Counted from the first letter of the stretch, positions 20,262 through 29,547 are shown. The stretch: 64,000 nt of DNA from Ignatzschineria larvae DSM 13226 (GCF_038500265.1 NZ_CP150637.1:645501-709500); one strand, 5' to 3'. The notes: generated by a model not told the origin, from the sequence alone. Numbers and translations: made by a program.

Positions 20262-21344
20262 GTGATTCAGTTTGAACATATTTATAAAACCTATCTACGT
20301 AATGGCGTAGAAACAGAAGCACTTAAAGATGTATCGCTACAGATTGCTGAGGGCGATATTTTTGGTGTTATAGGCTACAGTGGTGCAGGTAAAAGTACCT
20401 TGATTCGCTTAGTCAATGATATTGAAAGCCCTACGAGCGGGCGCGTGATTGTCAATGGGCAAGATCTTGCAACCTATAGCAAGAAAGAGCTGCGTATGGC
20501 AAAACGCAATATCGGTATGATTTTCCAACATTTTAATCTGCTAGAAACCAAAACAGTGGCAGAGAATATTGCAATGCCTCTAGTGTTAAGTGGCGAGCTT
20601 TCAAAATCAGCGATCAATAAACGAGTCGATGAATTACTACAATTTGTAGAATTACCCGATAAAAAAGATTCCTACCCAAGAGAGTTATCTGGTGGACAGA
20701 AACAGCGAATTGGAATTGCCCGTGCATTGGCCAATAGCCCGCAAATTCTACTTTGTGACGAAGCAACATCTGCGCTTGATCCACAAACGACGATCTCGAT
20801 CTTGGATCTTCTGAAAAAGATCAATGAAGAGCAGGGAATTACTATTATGATGGTGACACATCAGATGGAAGTAGTGGAATATCTCTGTAATAAAGTGGCG
20901 GTGATGGAGCAAGGGCAAGTGATTGAAACCGGTCCTACTGTAGAAGTCTTTGGGAATCCGCAACATCCGACGACGAAGAGCTTTGTGCGCACAGTCATTG
21001 GAGATTCTATTCCGGAGCGCGTGCTTGCGAAACTCGATGATCCCACATTAACAGATATCTACCGCTTTGAGTTCTTAGAGCGTTCAGCGCAAGAGCCGGT
21101 GATCAATGCGCTTATTTTGCAAGGGGAAGTGGTGATTAATATCCTCTTTGCCAATATGATCGAGATTGATGGGCAGATTTTAGGCAGTACTTTCGTTCAG
21201 ATGAAAGGGGCGCCCGATAAAGTAACAAAAGCAATTGCATTTCTTCGTTCTCACGGTGTACGAGTGACACCTGAAGGAACAAAACATTGTATTAATGTAA
21301 CGGAAAAAGCGTTAAATTTTGATAGTTTGAGAAAGGATGCATAG
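20262..21344 (+). CDS. metN: Methionine ABC transporter ATP-binding protein MetN
   Basis: This 360-residue ATPase drives D/L-methionine import with MetI and MetQ. It starts with GTG after GGAG. Walker A GYSGAGKST lies near residue 40, Q-loop around FQHFNLLETKTV, signature LSGGQKQR near 142, Walker B ILLCDEATSALDP. The C-terminal NIL (ACT-like) domain, about 270-350 (ILQGEVVINILFANMIEIDG), binds methionine and inhibits transport in the E. coli protein, giving feedback control. metI follows after 3 bp. No SAM riboswitch or MetJ box was recognised upstream. Confidence 0.96.
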   Translation: MIQFEHIYKTYLRNGVETEALKDVSLQIAEGDIFGVIGYSGAGKSTLIRLVNDIESPTSGRVIVNGQDLATYSKKELRMAKRNIGMIFQHFNLLETKTVAENIAMPLVLSGELSKSAINKRVDELLQFVELPDKKDSYPRELSGGQKQRIGIARALANSPQILLCDEATSALDPQTTISILDLLKKINEEQGITIMMVTHQMEVVEYLCNKVAVMEQGQVIETGPTVEVFGNPQHPTTKSFVRTVIGDSIPERVLAKLDDPTLTDIYRFEFLERSAQEPVINALILQGEVVINILFANMIEIDGQILGSTFVQMKGAPDKVTKAIAFLRSHGVRVTPEGTKHCINVTEKALNFDSLRKDA

Positions 21345-21347
21345 ATT

Positions 21348-22022
21348 ATGTGGCAATGGTATACAGAAACCTTTAAAACACAGGTAACATTAGAACAATT
21401 TTTACAAGCCGGTTGGGAAACCTTTGTGATGGTAGGTGTTTCCCTTGTGATCGGAACCATTCTAGGTTCGATTATTGGGATCACTTTGGTTTTAACAAGA
21501 CCAGGCGGCATCCACGCTTCGCCGGCATTTTATAAAATCCTCAATACAGTTGTGAATATCGTTCGTTCATTACCCTTTATTATTCTGATGGTGGCGATTA
21601 TTCCTTTTACTCGAATGGTCGTGGGGACTTCAATTGGAACCGCAGCGGCGATCGTGCCACTGATTATCTATATTTCTCCGTTTATCGGTCGTTTAGTAGA
21701 GAGTTCTCTCTTAGAAGTCGATCACGGAATTGTGGAAGCCGCAGATTCAATGGGCGCATCTACTTTCCAATTAATTTGGAAGTTCTTATTGCCGGAAGCG
21801 CGAGGTTCTCTCATTCTCAACTTTACAACGGCAACGATTGGTTTAGTCGGGGCAACGGCGATGGCAGGTGCTGTCGGCGGTGGCGGTATCGGGGATTTAG
21901 CACTTAATTATGGTTATCAAAGATTTGATAGCGTAGCGATGTTCTATACTGTTGTGCTCTTGATTGTGATTGTTCAAGCAATTCAATCATTAGGGAATTT
22001 TCTCGCGAAACGTTATCACTAA
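21348..22022 (+). CDS. metI: Methionine ABC transporter permease MetI
   Basis: This 224-residue inner-membrane permease has five predicted membrane segments. The ABC-permease EAA-type loop is VEAADSMGASTFQLIWKFLL, with the C-terminal GLVGATAMAGAVGGGGIGDLALNYGYQRF typical of MetI. It starts 3 bp after metN, so the two are co-translated. The next gene of the cluster is separated by about 300 bp containing a structured inverted-repeat element. Confidence 0.95.
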   Translation: MWQWYTETFKTQVTLEQFLQAGWETFVMVGVSLVIGTILGSIIGITLVLTRPGGIHASPAFYKILNTVVNIVRSLPFIILMVAIIPFTRMVVGTSIGTAAAIVPLIIYISPFIGRLVESSLLEVDHGIVEAADSMGASTFQLIWKFLLPEARGSLILNFTTATIGLVGATAMAGAVGGGGIGDLALNYGYQRFDSVAMFYTVVLLIVIVQAIQSLGNFLAKRYH

Positions 22023-22130
22023 TGAGTATGTTAGAACGAGGTTCAAATACAAATTTAACAATGAATGAGAGAAGTAAGCTTTATCGCCCATTGTAGAGCC
22101 TCTTCGATCTTCCCCTTTATATGATTATTA

Positions 22131-22236
22131 GAGGAAAATTAATGATGACTAACCTATATAAGGAAGTATAGGAAACCAGAGCGAAACGGATTTTACTTCG
22201 TAAGGTGTTTAGTCGCGGACAACATTAATTTTCCTC
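22131..22236 (+). repeat. 106-nt inverted-repeat element with nested hairpins inside the met cluster
   Basis: Perfect 14-bp arms, GAGGAAAATTAATG (22131-22144) and its complement (22223-22236), enclose a second possible helix GACTAA/TTAGTC (22147-22152 with 22209-22214). That helix in turn encloses two hairpins: CCTATA/TATAGG (22153-22158 with 22167-22172) and CGAA/TTCG (22182-22185 with 22197-22200). The nesting gives a plausible multibranch RNA fold. It has no clear T-tract. It may be a cis-acting RNA between metI and the flavoprotein gene, or a small mobile inverted-repeat element. It matches no riboswitch I recognise. Confidence 0.6.
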
Positions 22237-22324
22237 TCTTCTTTATCTTTTCTTCCTACCCTTTTACTTCTATTCAATATGCGCTTTTTAGCGTGTAGTA
22301 GCCTTTTTTACCTTGGAGAAATGT

Positions 22325-23485
22325 ATGTCTTTTGTGATCGATCTAGTCAAAGAGAGTCCAGAAACCCGCCTTGCCACTATTCAAGCGTTAGCGACAAAGT
22401 TTAAAGAGCGCGCTTATCAACACGATGTTGCAGGGACTTTTCCTTTAGAGAATTATGCAGATTTACGGGCGGTTAATTTCCCGGCATTAACAATTCCTAT
22501 AGCGCTAGGTGGTGCCGGTATTTCGTTAGAAGAGATGCTACGTTTACAAGCTGAAATTGCCAAAAATGATGGTTCTACAGGATTAGCGATTGGTTGGCAT
22601 ATGGGCATTAGCAAGAACTTAGGGGAAACGGATGCTTGGGATGCCGCGCTCTATCAAGAGTTTGCAGCGGATGTAATCGCTAAAGGCGCTTTGATCAATA
22701 ATGCCGCTTCAGAACCGGCAACCGGAAGCCCAACACGAGGTGGGCGCCCTGAAACAGCGGCGGTAAAAGTGGCTGATGGTTGGGTATTAAACGGTCGTAA
22801 AACGTTTACGACACTATCCCCTGTACTCGATTATATCGCAGTCAGTGCCGGTATTGAGGGTTCAGAGCAAGTTGGGAGCTTTCTCGTAAAACGGGATCTT
22901 CCCGGTGTTTCTATCGAAGAGACTTGGGATTCCATTGCAATGAGTGCAACCGGCAGTCACGACCTGGTATTAGATAATGTAAAACTGCGTCCTGAAGATC
23001 TTGCACAATATTTAACGCCGGGGAAAAAAGCGCCACAAGGTTGGTTATTGCATATTCCGGCGGTCTATTTTGGAATTTCAAAAGGTGCTTTTGAGGAAGC
23101 TGTTAATTTTGCTAATAGTTACTCATCGAATGCAATGAAAGGCGGTACAGTTGGGCAATTCCCCACAGTTCAGCAAAAAATTGGTCAGATTCGCGTCAAA
23201 CTATTAGAGATGGAATATCTACTCTTTGGCGTTGCTCGTAAATGGGATCAAGCCTCGGAAGCTGAACGCCTCGAAATGGGGGATGAATTAGGTGTGGTGA
23301 AAGTTGCTATTGTGAATCAAGCGCTTTCGGTAGTCGATTTAGCGATGAGAATCGTGGGTGCGCGCAGCTTATCGCAAAAACATCCGCTCTCTCGAGCTTA
23401 TCGAGATGTGCGAGCAGGACTACATAATCCGCCGATGGAAGATATGGTGTATACCCAATTGGCAAAATCGGTATTAACGCTTTAA
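22325..23485 (+). CDS. Acyl-CoA dehydrogenase-like flavoprotein (SfnB/DszC-like), met-cluster associated
   Basis: The start at 22325 (MSFVIDLVKESPETR, 386 residues) has TTGGAG 8 bases upstream. The fold is that of acyl-CoA dehydrogenases: a helical N-domain (AEIAKNDGSTGLAIGWHMGI), a beta-domain (GGRPETAAVKVADGWVLNGRKTF), a middle segment (WDSIAMSATGSHDLVLDNVKL) and a C-terminal four-helix part (VVDLAMRIVGARSLSQKHPLSRAYRDVRAGLHNPPMED). This ending and the wording resemble FMN/FAD-dependent sulfur-acquisition oxidoreductases (SfnB, DszC-like) more than fatty-acid enzymes. Its position between metNI and metQ supports a role in obtaining or processing an organosulfur compound. That role is inferred. 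Confidence 0.78.
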   Translation: MSFVIDLVKESPETRLATIQALATKFKERAYQHDVAGTFPLENYADLRAVNFPALTIPIALGGAGISLEEMLRLQAEIAKNDGSTGLAIGWHMGISKNLGETDAWDAALYQEFAADVIAKGALINNAASEPATGSPTRGGRPETAAVKVADGWVLNGRKTFTTLSPVLDYIAVSAGIEGSEQVGSFLVKRDLPGVSIEETWDSIAMSATGSHDLVLDNVKLRPEDLAQYLTPGKKAPQGWLLHIPAVYFGISKGAFEEAVNFANSYSSNAMKGGTVGQFPTVQQKIGQIRVKLLEMEYLLFGVARKWDQASEAERLEMGDELGVVKVAIVNQALSVVDLAMRIVGARSLSQKHPLSRAYRDVRAGLHNPPMEDMVYTQLAKSVLTL

Positions 23486-23538
23486 AAGTACAATATTCTA
23501 AAAATGAAACGCTCTAAAATCGAGGGAATGGAGAGAGA

Positions 23539-24471
23539 ATGATGATTAGGAAAATAGCAAAGATCACGAAAGTTGCGGGTATCACAGGCGTGAAAAGGGA
23601 AAAACGTGGGTCGTGCGAGAATAGGGGGGAACGTAAAAAAGGGCAATCTTGGTATTCATTATTATCAGTGAAGACTTTATCGATTGTTGCGCTATCAGGG
23701 CTATTAGTCGCCTGTGGCGCAAAAGAGGAGAATGATAAAAAGGTCATTGCCGGCTTTGGACCCTCAACGTATGTGGTGCAATTTGAAGAGGGTATTCGTC
23801 CGATTCTTGAGCGAGAAGGATTTGAAGTTGAGGTCAAAGTGCTATCGCAAAATTTACAGATTAATCCCGCTTTGAAAGAGGGGGCGATCAACCTTGCCGG
23901 TCATCAGAGTATTGCCTATATGGAAGAGATGAATCGGGAGCTCAATATGGAGATGATAAAGCTTGCAGATACGGCCAGTGCCCCGCAGACACTTCGCTCT
24001 GTGAAACATCAAACGTTAGCAGATGTCCGTCCGGGAATGACCGTTGCGATTCCTAATGATCCGGTGAATGCCGAGCGTGCGGCCCGTATTTTAGAATCGG
24101 TAGGTTGGGTGGCGGTGCATAATGAGGATGTGTCCCGCTTTAGTGTGCGAGATATTGAATCGCGGAATGGTATTAAAGTGATTGAAATCGATCCGGCACA
24201 AGGGCTTCGCGTATTAGAGGATGTGGATTTTGCGGTGATTAATGGGAATTATGTGGCTAATGCCGGCCTTAAAATGAATGATGCCTTAGTTGTCGAAAAA
24301 ACGCCGATACAGCACGTTGTGATGGTCTCTATTCGTAGTGAAGATCAAGATAAACCTTGGGCGAAAGCTGTGAAAGCCGCTTATGAATCCCCTGAATATG
24401 AAGCTTATATTAAGAATAATCCGCTTTATGATGGTTTTATTCTACCGCAAGCTTGGGAAAACCGGCCTTAA
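23539..24471 (+). CDS. metQ: Methionine-binding lipoprotein MetQ
   Basis: This 310-residue substrate-binding protein of the MetNIQ importer is anchored in the inner membrane. The hydrophobic stretch LSIVALSGLLVACGAKE gives a lipobox with Cys59 as the lipidated residue. The NlpA/MetQ domain follows (STYVVQFEEGIRPILEREGFEVEVKVL, NLAGHQSIAYMEEMN, ADTASAPQTLRSVKHQTLADVRPGMTVAIPNDPVNAERAARIL). The N-terminus before the lipobox is unusually long (about 44 basic residues from the start at 23539, which has a good GGAGAGAG site). A later GTG at residue 44 has no visible ribosome site. A terminator follows. Confidence 0.94.
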   Translation: MMIRKIAKITKVAGITGVKREKRGSCENRGERKKGQSWYSLLSVKTLSIVALSGLLVACGAKEENDKKVIAGFGPSTYVVQFEEGIRPILEREGFEVEVKVLSQNLQINPALKEGAINLAGHQSIAYMEEMNRELNMEMIKLADTASAPQTLRSVKHQTLADVRPGMTVAIPNDPVNAERAARILESVGWVAVHNEDVSRFSVRDIESRNGIKVIEIDPAQGLRVLEDVDFAVINGNYVANAGLKMNDALVVEKTPIQHVVMVSIRSEDQDKPWAKAVKAAYESPEYEAYIKNNPLYDGFILPQAWENRP

Positions 24472-24582
24472 GATTGTTCAATTGTAAGGCAATTTCGGAA
24501 GGATCGGTTAGGTATCGACTAAGTATCGATTAAGTATCGACAACTTAGATTCCTTGCAATCGTTCATCAGGATCTAGATAGA

Positions 24583-24618
24583 AGAGTGGTATACTAATGG
24601 AAGTTACCACTTTTTTTG
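24583..24618 (+). terminator. Intrinsic terminator after metQ
   Basis: A 7-bp stem AGTGGTA...TACCACT is followed by seven T, about 110 bp after metQ and 30 bp before dbpA. Confidence 0.82.
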
Positions 24619-24646
24619 TGGTGTTTTATTTTAGGAAGGATTTACT

Positions 24647-26047
24647 TTGTCACAGTCAGCTTCATCTATGGCTTTTAGCCAACTGCCGATCTCAAAAGCG
24701 CAATTACAAAATTTGGCATCATTACATTATGATGCAATGACACCGGTTCAAGCGGCGGCATTACCGATCGTCTTGCAGGGTAAAGATCTGATCGCACAAG
24801 CACAGACCGGGAGCGGTAAAACGGCGGCTTTTGGTATTGGTTTATTAGCTAAAATCAATGTGGAACGACTAGAGACACAGGCGCTGGTAATTTGCCCAAC
24901 ACGCGAATTAGCAGATCAGGTGAGTCAAGAACTTCGGCGGTTAGGGCGTTATCTACCGAACTTAAAAATTTCGGCTATCTGTGGCGGTACACCGATTCGC
25001 CAGCAAATTCATTCAATGGGGCAACACGCACCCCATATTGTGGTGGGAACACCGGGACGACTATTAGATCATCTTGAGCGTCGGACGCTTGATCTTTCGG
25101 CAGTGAAAGTCTTGGTACTTGATGAAGCTGACCGAATGCTCGATATGGGCTTTATGGAGGATATGCAAGAGATTATCCGCTATACCCCAGCTCAACGGCA
25201 GACGTTACTCTTTTCGGCCACTTTTCCGGATGATATCGATCGAATGAGTCAACGTATTCAACATCATCCTAAGCGTGTGACTATTGCTGTGACCACTGAA
25301 GAGAAGCCTGATATTGAGGAGAAGGTGATTGAATTGACCGATGGGCGCGATAAGATGAATATCACTGCGCGCCTTCTGTCTCAATATCAACCACAATCTA
25401 CCGTTGTTTTCTGTAATACCATTGCCACGACTATTGAGTTAGTGGAATACCTGATTGAGCAAAATATTTCAGCGATTGCACTGCACGGAGATCTCGATCA
25501 GCGTGAACGGGATCGGGTATTGCTACAGTTTACCAATCAGAGTCGCCGGGTCTTAGTGGCAACCGATGTGGCGGCGCGCGGTTTAGATATTGATGATTTG
25601 GCAATGGTGATTAACTACGATATTCCTTTTGACCCTGAAGTCTATATTCATCGTATTGGCCGTACCGGAAGAGCGGGGAGAAGTGGTTTAGCCTTTATGT
25701 TGAGTCTTGCCGGCAAAGGGTTTAGAGTCACTGAGATCGAGAAATATCTAGAACGATCAATTCCTGTGATGTCGAGTGATGATCTGTCATCGACGATTGA
25801 ACCACTCGTGGCTCCGATGGTGACGATCGAGATTAATGAAGGGAAAAAAGCGAAAGTGAGTGCCGGCGATATTGTCGGCGCTTTGACAGCGAATCAGCGT
25901 ATTGCCGGAGCGGATATCGGTCAGATTACCCGTTTTACCTTTCAATCTTATGTCGCTATTGCAAAAGAACTCGCTTCTGTGGCCGTCAAGCAGATCGAAG
26001 CGCGTCCACTCAAAGGTTTACGTTGTAAGGCAAGGATTGTGAAGTAA
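24647..26047 (+). CDS. dbpA: ATP-dependent RNA helicase DbpA
   Basis: This 466-residue DEAD-box helicase acts on 23S rRNA during 50S assembly. The TTG start at 24647 lies 6 bases after AGGAAGGA; an ATG at 24668 lacks a site. Q motif MTPVQAAALP, Walker A AQTGSGKTAAFG (53-59), PTRELADQV, TPGRLLDHL, DEADRMLDMGF, SATFPDDI, HGDLDQRERDRVLLQF, VATDVAARGLDIDDL and HRIGRTGRAG are present. The C-terminal domain (about 395-466; INEGKKAKVSAGDIVGALTANQRIAGADIGQI) is the DbpA-specific RNA-binding RRM that recognises hairpin 92. A MITE-like repeat begins 117 bp downstream. Confidence 0.95.
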   Translation: MSQSASSMAFSQLPISKAQLQNLASLHYDAMTPVQAAALPIVLQGKDLIAQAQTGSGKTAAFGIGLLAKINVERLETQALVICPTRELADQVSQELRRLGRYLPNLKISAICGGTPIRQQIHSMGQHAPHIVVGTPGRLLDHLERRTLDLSAVKVLVLDEADRMLDMGFMEDMQEIIRYTPAQRQTLLFSATFPDDIDRMSQRIQHHPKRVTIAVTTEEKPDIEEKVIELTDGRDKMNITARLLSQYQPQSTVVFCNTIATTIELVEYLIEQNISAIALHGDLDQRERDRVLLQFTNQSRRVLVATDVAARGLDIDDLAMVINYDIPFDPEVYIHRIGRTGRAGRSGLAFMLSLAGKGFRVTEIEKYLERSIPVMSSDDLSSTIEPLVAPMVTIEINEGKKAKVSAGDIVGALTANQRIAGADIGQITRFTFQSYVAIAKELASVAVKQIEARPLKGLRCKARIVK

Positions 26048-26164
26048 GGAGTGTTAAGTGAGGTTTGTGAAAGATCGATACCTCAATAACAGACCAAGCG
26101 CCGTTTCTCATTATGTTTCTAAATGTTTCTAATCAGATTACTGCTGCTTGAATCATAAATTATA

Positions 26165-26332
26165 GTAAGGTCGGTTCAAAATAAGCATTATTAAAATGCC
26201 GGCGCATCGGCTGATCGAGGCAAGGTAGCCATTCTATCCGGCATCTTGCCAGTGTTATTGAGTAAGGTTCTATGGTTTTTTTAAATCATATATTAGCTGC
26301 TTAAAAAAACATTTTTCTTAAACCAAAATTAC
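26165..26332 (+). repeat. MITE-like element, copy 1 (168 bp, complete)
   Basis: It starts GTAAGGTCGGTTCAAAATAA and ends with TTAAACCAAAATTAC; the ends are imperfect inverted repeats. With flanks, AATTATAGTAA and TTACTATAATT form an 11-bp perfect pair (26158-26168 and 26329-26339). The core holds ATGCCGG...CCGGCAT separated by about 40 bases. It shares extended similarity with copies at 34415-34537, 55621-55785 and part of 52808-52863. No reading frame is present. Target duplication is uncertain; a TATA word abuts both ends here. Confidence 0.82.
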
Positions 26333-26359
26333 TATAATTAGTAGTGAATTATCAGTGGA

Positions 26360-27001
26360 TCAGGAGCGGCCTCTTCTTGGCGCAGGATTTTCAAAAAACC
26401 AAGCATTAATCAGCGCTAAGGGCTCTCTAATATAAGCGCGAAAGCGAGAGTTCCAATCTTGCGGTGTCGGTGCGCCAATGCCGGAGATATTGTCTAATCC
26501 CGAACGTTTCGCAAGCATCATCGCTCTTGGAAGCTGGTAATCATTGGTGACCACCACTACCTTTTTACCAAATGGCTGTAAAGCGCTAGAGTTGATGAAT
26601 TGATGGGCAATACGGGTTGAATCTTCTTCGAGCGTAATTTGTGCTGCGGGAACACCATTAGCAATGAGATACTCTTGCATGACTTTAGCTTCACTCTTAT
26701 TCGTCTGCTGATTCTGTACACCGGTGGAGATAATCTGCGCGTTAGGATGTACTTTCCAGTAATCGAGTGCGGCATCTAAACGGGATTGTAACCGTTGATT
26801 CGGTTGAGTGGATGAGCTCTCAACACCTGTCCCTAAGATCAAAATCGTATCGGCATCACGTGCAGGGTGAAGATATTGACTTTGAATATAGATTACCGCA
26901 TTACCGATTGAGATAAGGATCACAAGCAGTATGCTAAGCGCAATGACAGAACGGCTGACAAAACCTAAGAAATGAAGAAATGCATGAGATTGTTGAGCCA
27001 T
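26360..27001 (-). CDS. SanA/YdcF-like DUF218 membrane protein
   Basis: This 213-residue protein has one N-terminal membrane segment (ALSILLVILISIGNAVIYIQS) and a periplasmic DUF218 domain. Domain motifs: DADTILILGTGVESS, QRLQSRLDAALDYWK, AQIISTGVQNQQTNKSEAKVMQEYLIANGV, ITLEEDSTRIAHQFINSS and VVVVTNDYQLPRAMMLAKRSGL. SanA, ElyC and YdcF share this domain and are linked to envelope integrity and lipid-linked precursors. The lone N-terminal anchor fits SanA best. It is transcribed toward the MITE-like element. The biochemical activity is unproven. Confidence 0.82.
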   Translation of the reverse strand: MAQQSHAFLHFLGFVSRSVIALSILLVILISIGNAVIYIQSQYLHPARDADTILILGTGVESSSTQPNQRLQSRLDAALDYWKVHPNAQIISTGVQNQQTNKSEAKVMQEYLIANGVPAAQITLEEDSTRIAHQFINSSALQPFGKKVVVVTNDYQLPRAMMLAKRSGLDNISGIGAPTPQDWNSRFRAYIREPLALINAWFFENPAPRRGRS

Positions 27002-27135
27002 AGAGGTTGTTTTTATTGTTATTGCTAATGTGATAGGAGTGGAAGAGCTTGATTATATTTTGTTATGTAGCTTTTGCCTAATAGGAAAACAGAGATGGAT
27101 GGTATATGCAATGAATTTTTAGATCTATAGAGTAG

Positions 27136-27175
27136 AAAAAAACCGCATAATCCAAAGGGTTGCGCGGTTTTTTTA
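27136..27175 (-). terminator. Intrinsic terminator of glyA
   Basis: A symmetrical AAAAAACCGC...GCGGTTTTTTT stem lies about 43 bp downstream of the glyA stop. T-tracts on both strands mean it can work in either direction. Confidence 0.85.
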
Positions 27176-27217
27176 TTATACTAATTTTGAACGTAAAATA
27201 TTATATATTTTGTAAAC

Positions 27218-28477
27218 TTAGAGTACTGAGTCAGGATAGACCGGGAACTTTTCACAAAGTGAGACAACATTTTTAGCCACACGCTCAATGACCGAATCAT
27301 CATCGATATTATCGAGTACATCACAGATCCAATTGGTGAGCAGATCGCATTGTGCTTCTTTGAAGCCACGAGTTGTAATTGCCGGTGTACCAATACGAAT
27401 ACCTGAAGTCACAAACGGTGATTGAGGGTCATTAGGCACCGAGTTTTTATTCACAGTAATATTTGCACGACCTAATGCTTCATCGGCTTGTTTACCGGTC
27501 AAACCACGATCAATTAGATCTACAAGCATTAAGTGGTTATCCGTGCCATTTGACACGATTTTGTAGCCACGAGATTGGAATACACGCGCCATTGTTTTGG
27601 CATTAGTAATCACTTGTTGTTGGTACTCTTTAAATTCCGGTTGGAGCGCTTCTAAGAATGCAACTGCTTTCGCTGCAATGACGTGCATTAATGGACCACC
27701 TTGAATACCAGGGAAGATCGCGGAATTGAGTTTTTTCTCAAGTTCGGGGCGATTTTTGGTGAGGATTAAACCGCCACGTGGGCCACGTAATGTTTTGTGG
27801 GTTGTGGTTGTGACAACATCTGCATAATCCATGGGATTAGGGTAGAGGCCGGCGGCAACTAAACCTGCAACGTGGGCGATATCCGTAAAGAGGTAAGCGC
27901 CGACTTTATCGGCAATCTCTCTAAAGCGTGGGAAGTCTAAGGTTTTTGAGTAAGCAGAGAAACCTGCGACAATCATTTTTGGTTTATGTTCGAGCGCTAA
28001 ACGTTCTACCTCATCATAATCAATTAAACCATTACTATCGACACCATAATGTACGGCGTTATAAGTACGGCCAGAGAAGTTGACTTTTGCACCATGAGTT
28101 AAGTGACCGCCATGATCAAGGCTCATTCCAAGTACCGTGTCGCCAGGATTTAAGAGCGCAAGATAGACTGCACCATTGGCTTGAGAACCTGAATGAGGCT
28201 GAACATTGGCATAATCGGCACCAAATAATTCTTTGGCTCTTTCGATGGCTAAAGATTCGGCGATATCAACATATTCACAACCCCCGTAATAGCGCTTATT
28301 AGGATATCCTTCAGCGTATTTATTGGTTAATTGTGAACCTTGTAATTGCATGACTAAAGGGGAGCAGTAGTTTTCAGAGGCGATCAACTCAATATGATCT
28401 TGTTGTCGACGATTTTCTAACTCCACAGCTTCAAAAAGTGCAGGGTCAAAGGCTTTTAAAGAGATGTTTGTAAACAT
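27218..28477 (-). CDS. glyA: Serine hydroxymethyltransferase GlyA
   Basis: This PLP enzyme interconverts serine and glycine and charges tetrahydrofolate with a one-carbon unit. The start is the ATG at 28477 ([19 protein letters not shown], 419 residues), preceded by AAGGAA; a longer frame upstream has no ribosome site. Motifs: [55 protein letters not shown] and the PLP-lysine segment [15 protein letters not shown]. The length matches the bacterial family. It diverges from pcm. No glycine or other riboswitch was recognised in the leader. Confidence 0.97.
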   Translation of the reverse strand: MFTNISLKAFDPALFEAVELENRRQQDHIELIASENYCSPLVMQLQGSQLTNKYAEGYPNKRYYGGCEYVDIAESLAIERAKELFGADYANVQPHSGSQANGAVYLALLNPGDTVLGMSLDHGGHLTHGAKVNFSGRTYNAVHYGVDSNGLIDYDEVERLALEHKPKMIVAGFSAYSKTLDFPRFREIADKVGAYLFTDIAHVAGLVAAGLYPNPMDYADVVTTTTHKTLRGPRGGLILTKNRPELEKKLNSAIFPGIQGGPLMHVIAAKAVAFLEALQPEFKEYQQQVITNAKTMARVFQSRGYKIVSNGTDNHLMLVDLIDRGLTGKQADEALGRANITVNKNSVPNDPQSPFVTSGIRIGTPAITTRGFKEAQCDLLTNWICDVLDNIDDDSVIERVAKNVVSLCEKFPVYPDSVL

Positions 28478-28701
28478 GTATCTATTCCTTAGAAATTGAA
28501 GAATAAGAGAGTGGTGCACTGTTAGTGTAGTTTTTCTGTAATTTCCTTGCAAGAGTTCTTGTTTAATAATTTCAACCCATTTTTGAATAGTGGTATTATG
28601 TTATAATTATTCGAATTTAAGATGTAGTACCTTCATTAATACCCAATAGATATATCCAATAGTATCCAATTGCTTTGAAAACGCTTTTAAAAGGTGGAAA
28701 A

Positions 28702-29367
28702 ATGTTAGATAACGAACTGAAAATCCAACAAGCTCGGACCAATATGATTCAACAGATGTTAAGACCTTGGAATATTTTGAATCAACGAGTATTAGATGTT
28801 TTTGATACGGTATCCCGTAATCAATTTGTACCGAAAGAGTATGAAGCAGTTGCGTTTTCTGAGACGCGTATTCCGCTTGATGAAAATCATCTGATGTTGT
28901 CCCCTGTATTTGAAGGACGGTTTTTGCAAGAGATTGCGATTCAAGATCATGAGCGTGTATTGATCGTTGGTTCAGGCAGTGGTTTTTTAGCCGCTTGTGC
29001 TTCACGTTTAGGTAAAGAAGTGGTTGCAGTGGATTTGGTTGAACGCTTTAACACCACTGCTGAAAGTATTACTCGTGAATTAGGTTTTACCAATATCGAG
29101 TATCAAACAGGCGATATCAAAGCGCTCTATAATAAGTTAGGCACTTTTGATGCAATTATTTTTACAGGTTCTATGCCAGAAATGTCTGAAGAGTACTACG
29201 CTTTATTGAATGAAAAGGGTCGTATTCTTGCAGTGGTCGGGCCTGAAAATGCGATGAGCATTACGATTTTTACTAAAGTTGCCAATGAAATTCGCACAGA
29301 GAGAGTATTAGAGCGTAATTTAGAGCGCTTAGTCGGATTTGAAGACCAACCACAGTTTGTCTTCTAG
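28702..29367 (+). CDS. pcm: Protein-L-isoaspartate O-methyltransferase
   Basis: This 221-residue SAM-dependent methyltransferase repairs isoaspartyl residues. The ATG at 28702 (MLDNELKIQQARTNMIQQML) follows AAAGGTGGA; the in-frame ATG at 28675 has no site. Motif I VLIVGSGSGFLAACAS, the post-I AVDLVERF, FDAIIFTGSMPEM and NEKGRILAVVG are visible, as is the N-terminal RNQFVPKEYEAVAFSETRIPL. It resembles the shorter Pcm proteins of proteobacteria that sit near tolC or rhodanese genes. Some of these lack proven repair activity, so the exact substrate is inferred. A terminator follows. Confidence 0.87.
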   Translation: MLDNELKIQQARTNMIQQMLRPWNILNQRVLDVFDTVSRNQFVPKEYEAVAFSETRIPLDENHLMLSPVFEGRFLQEIAIQDHERVLIVGSGSGFLAACASRLGKEVVAVDLVERFNTTAESITRELGFTNIEYQTGDIKALYNKLGTFDAIIFTGSMPEMSEEYYALLNEKGRILAVVGPENAMSITIFTKVANEIRTERVLERNLERLVGFEDQPQFVF

Positions 29368-29407
29368 GCATTTTCTATTGCGCGCGCATAAAATTGCGCA
29401 TCATAGA

Positions 29408-29448
29408 TACCCATCTATATAATCAATTATTTAGATGGGTTTTTGTTT
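29408..29448 (+). terminator. Intrinsic terminator after pcm
   Basis: A 9-bp perfect stem ACCCATCTA...TAGATGGGT is followed by TTTTTGTTTT. Confidence 0.88.
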
Positions 29449-29547
29449 TATAACGTATTGTTTATAGCTGATGGCGCAATTTGACAATATATAGGCAACA
29501 TAGCACGCATTATTTGCGTATTTTTAAAGATTATTGATGAGAGAGAT

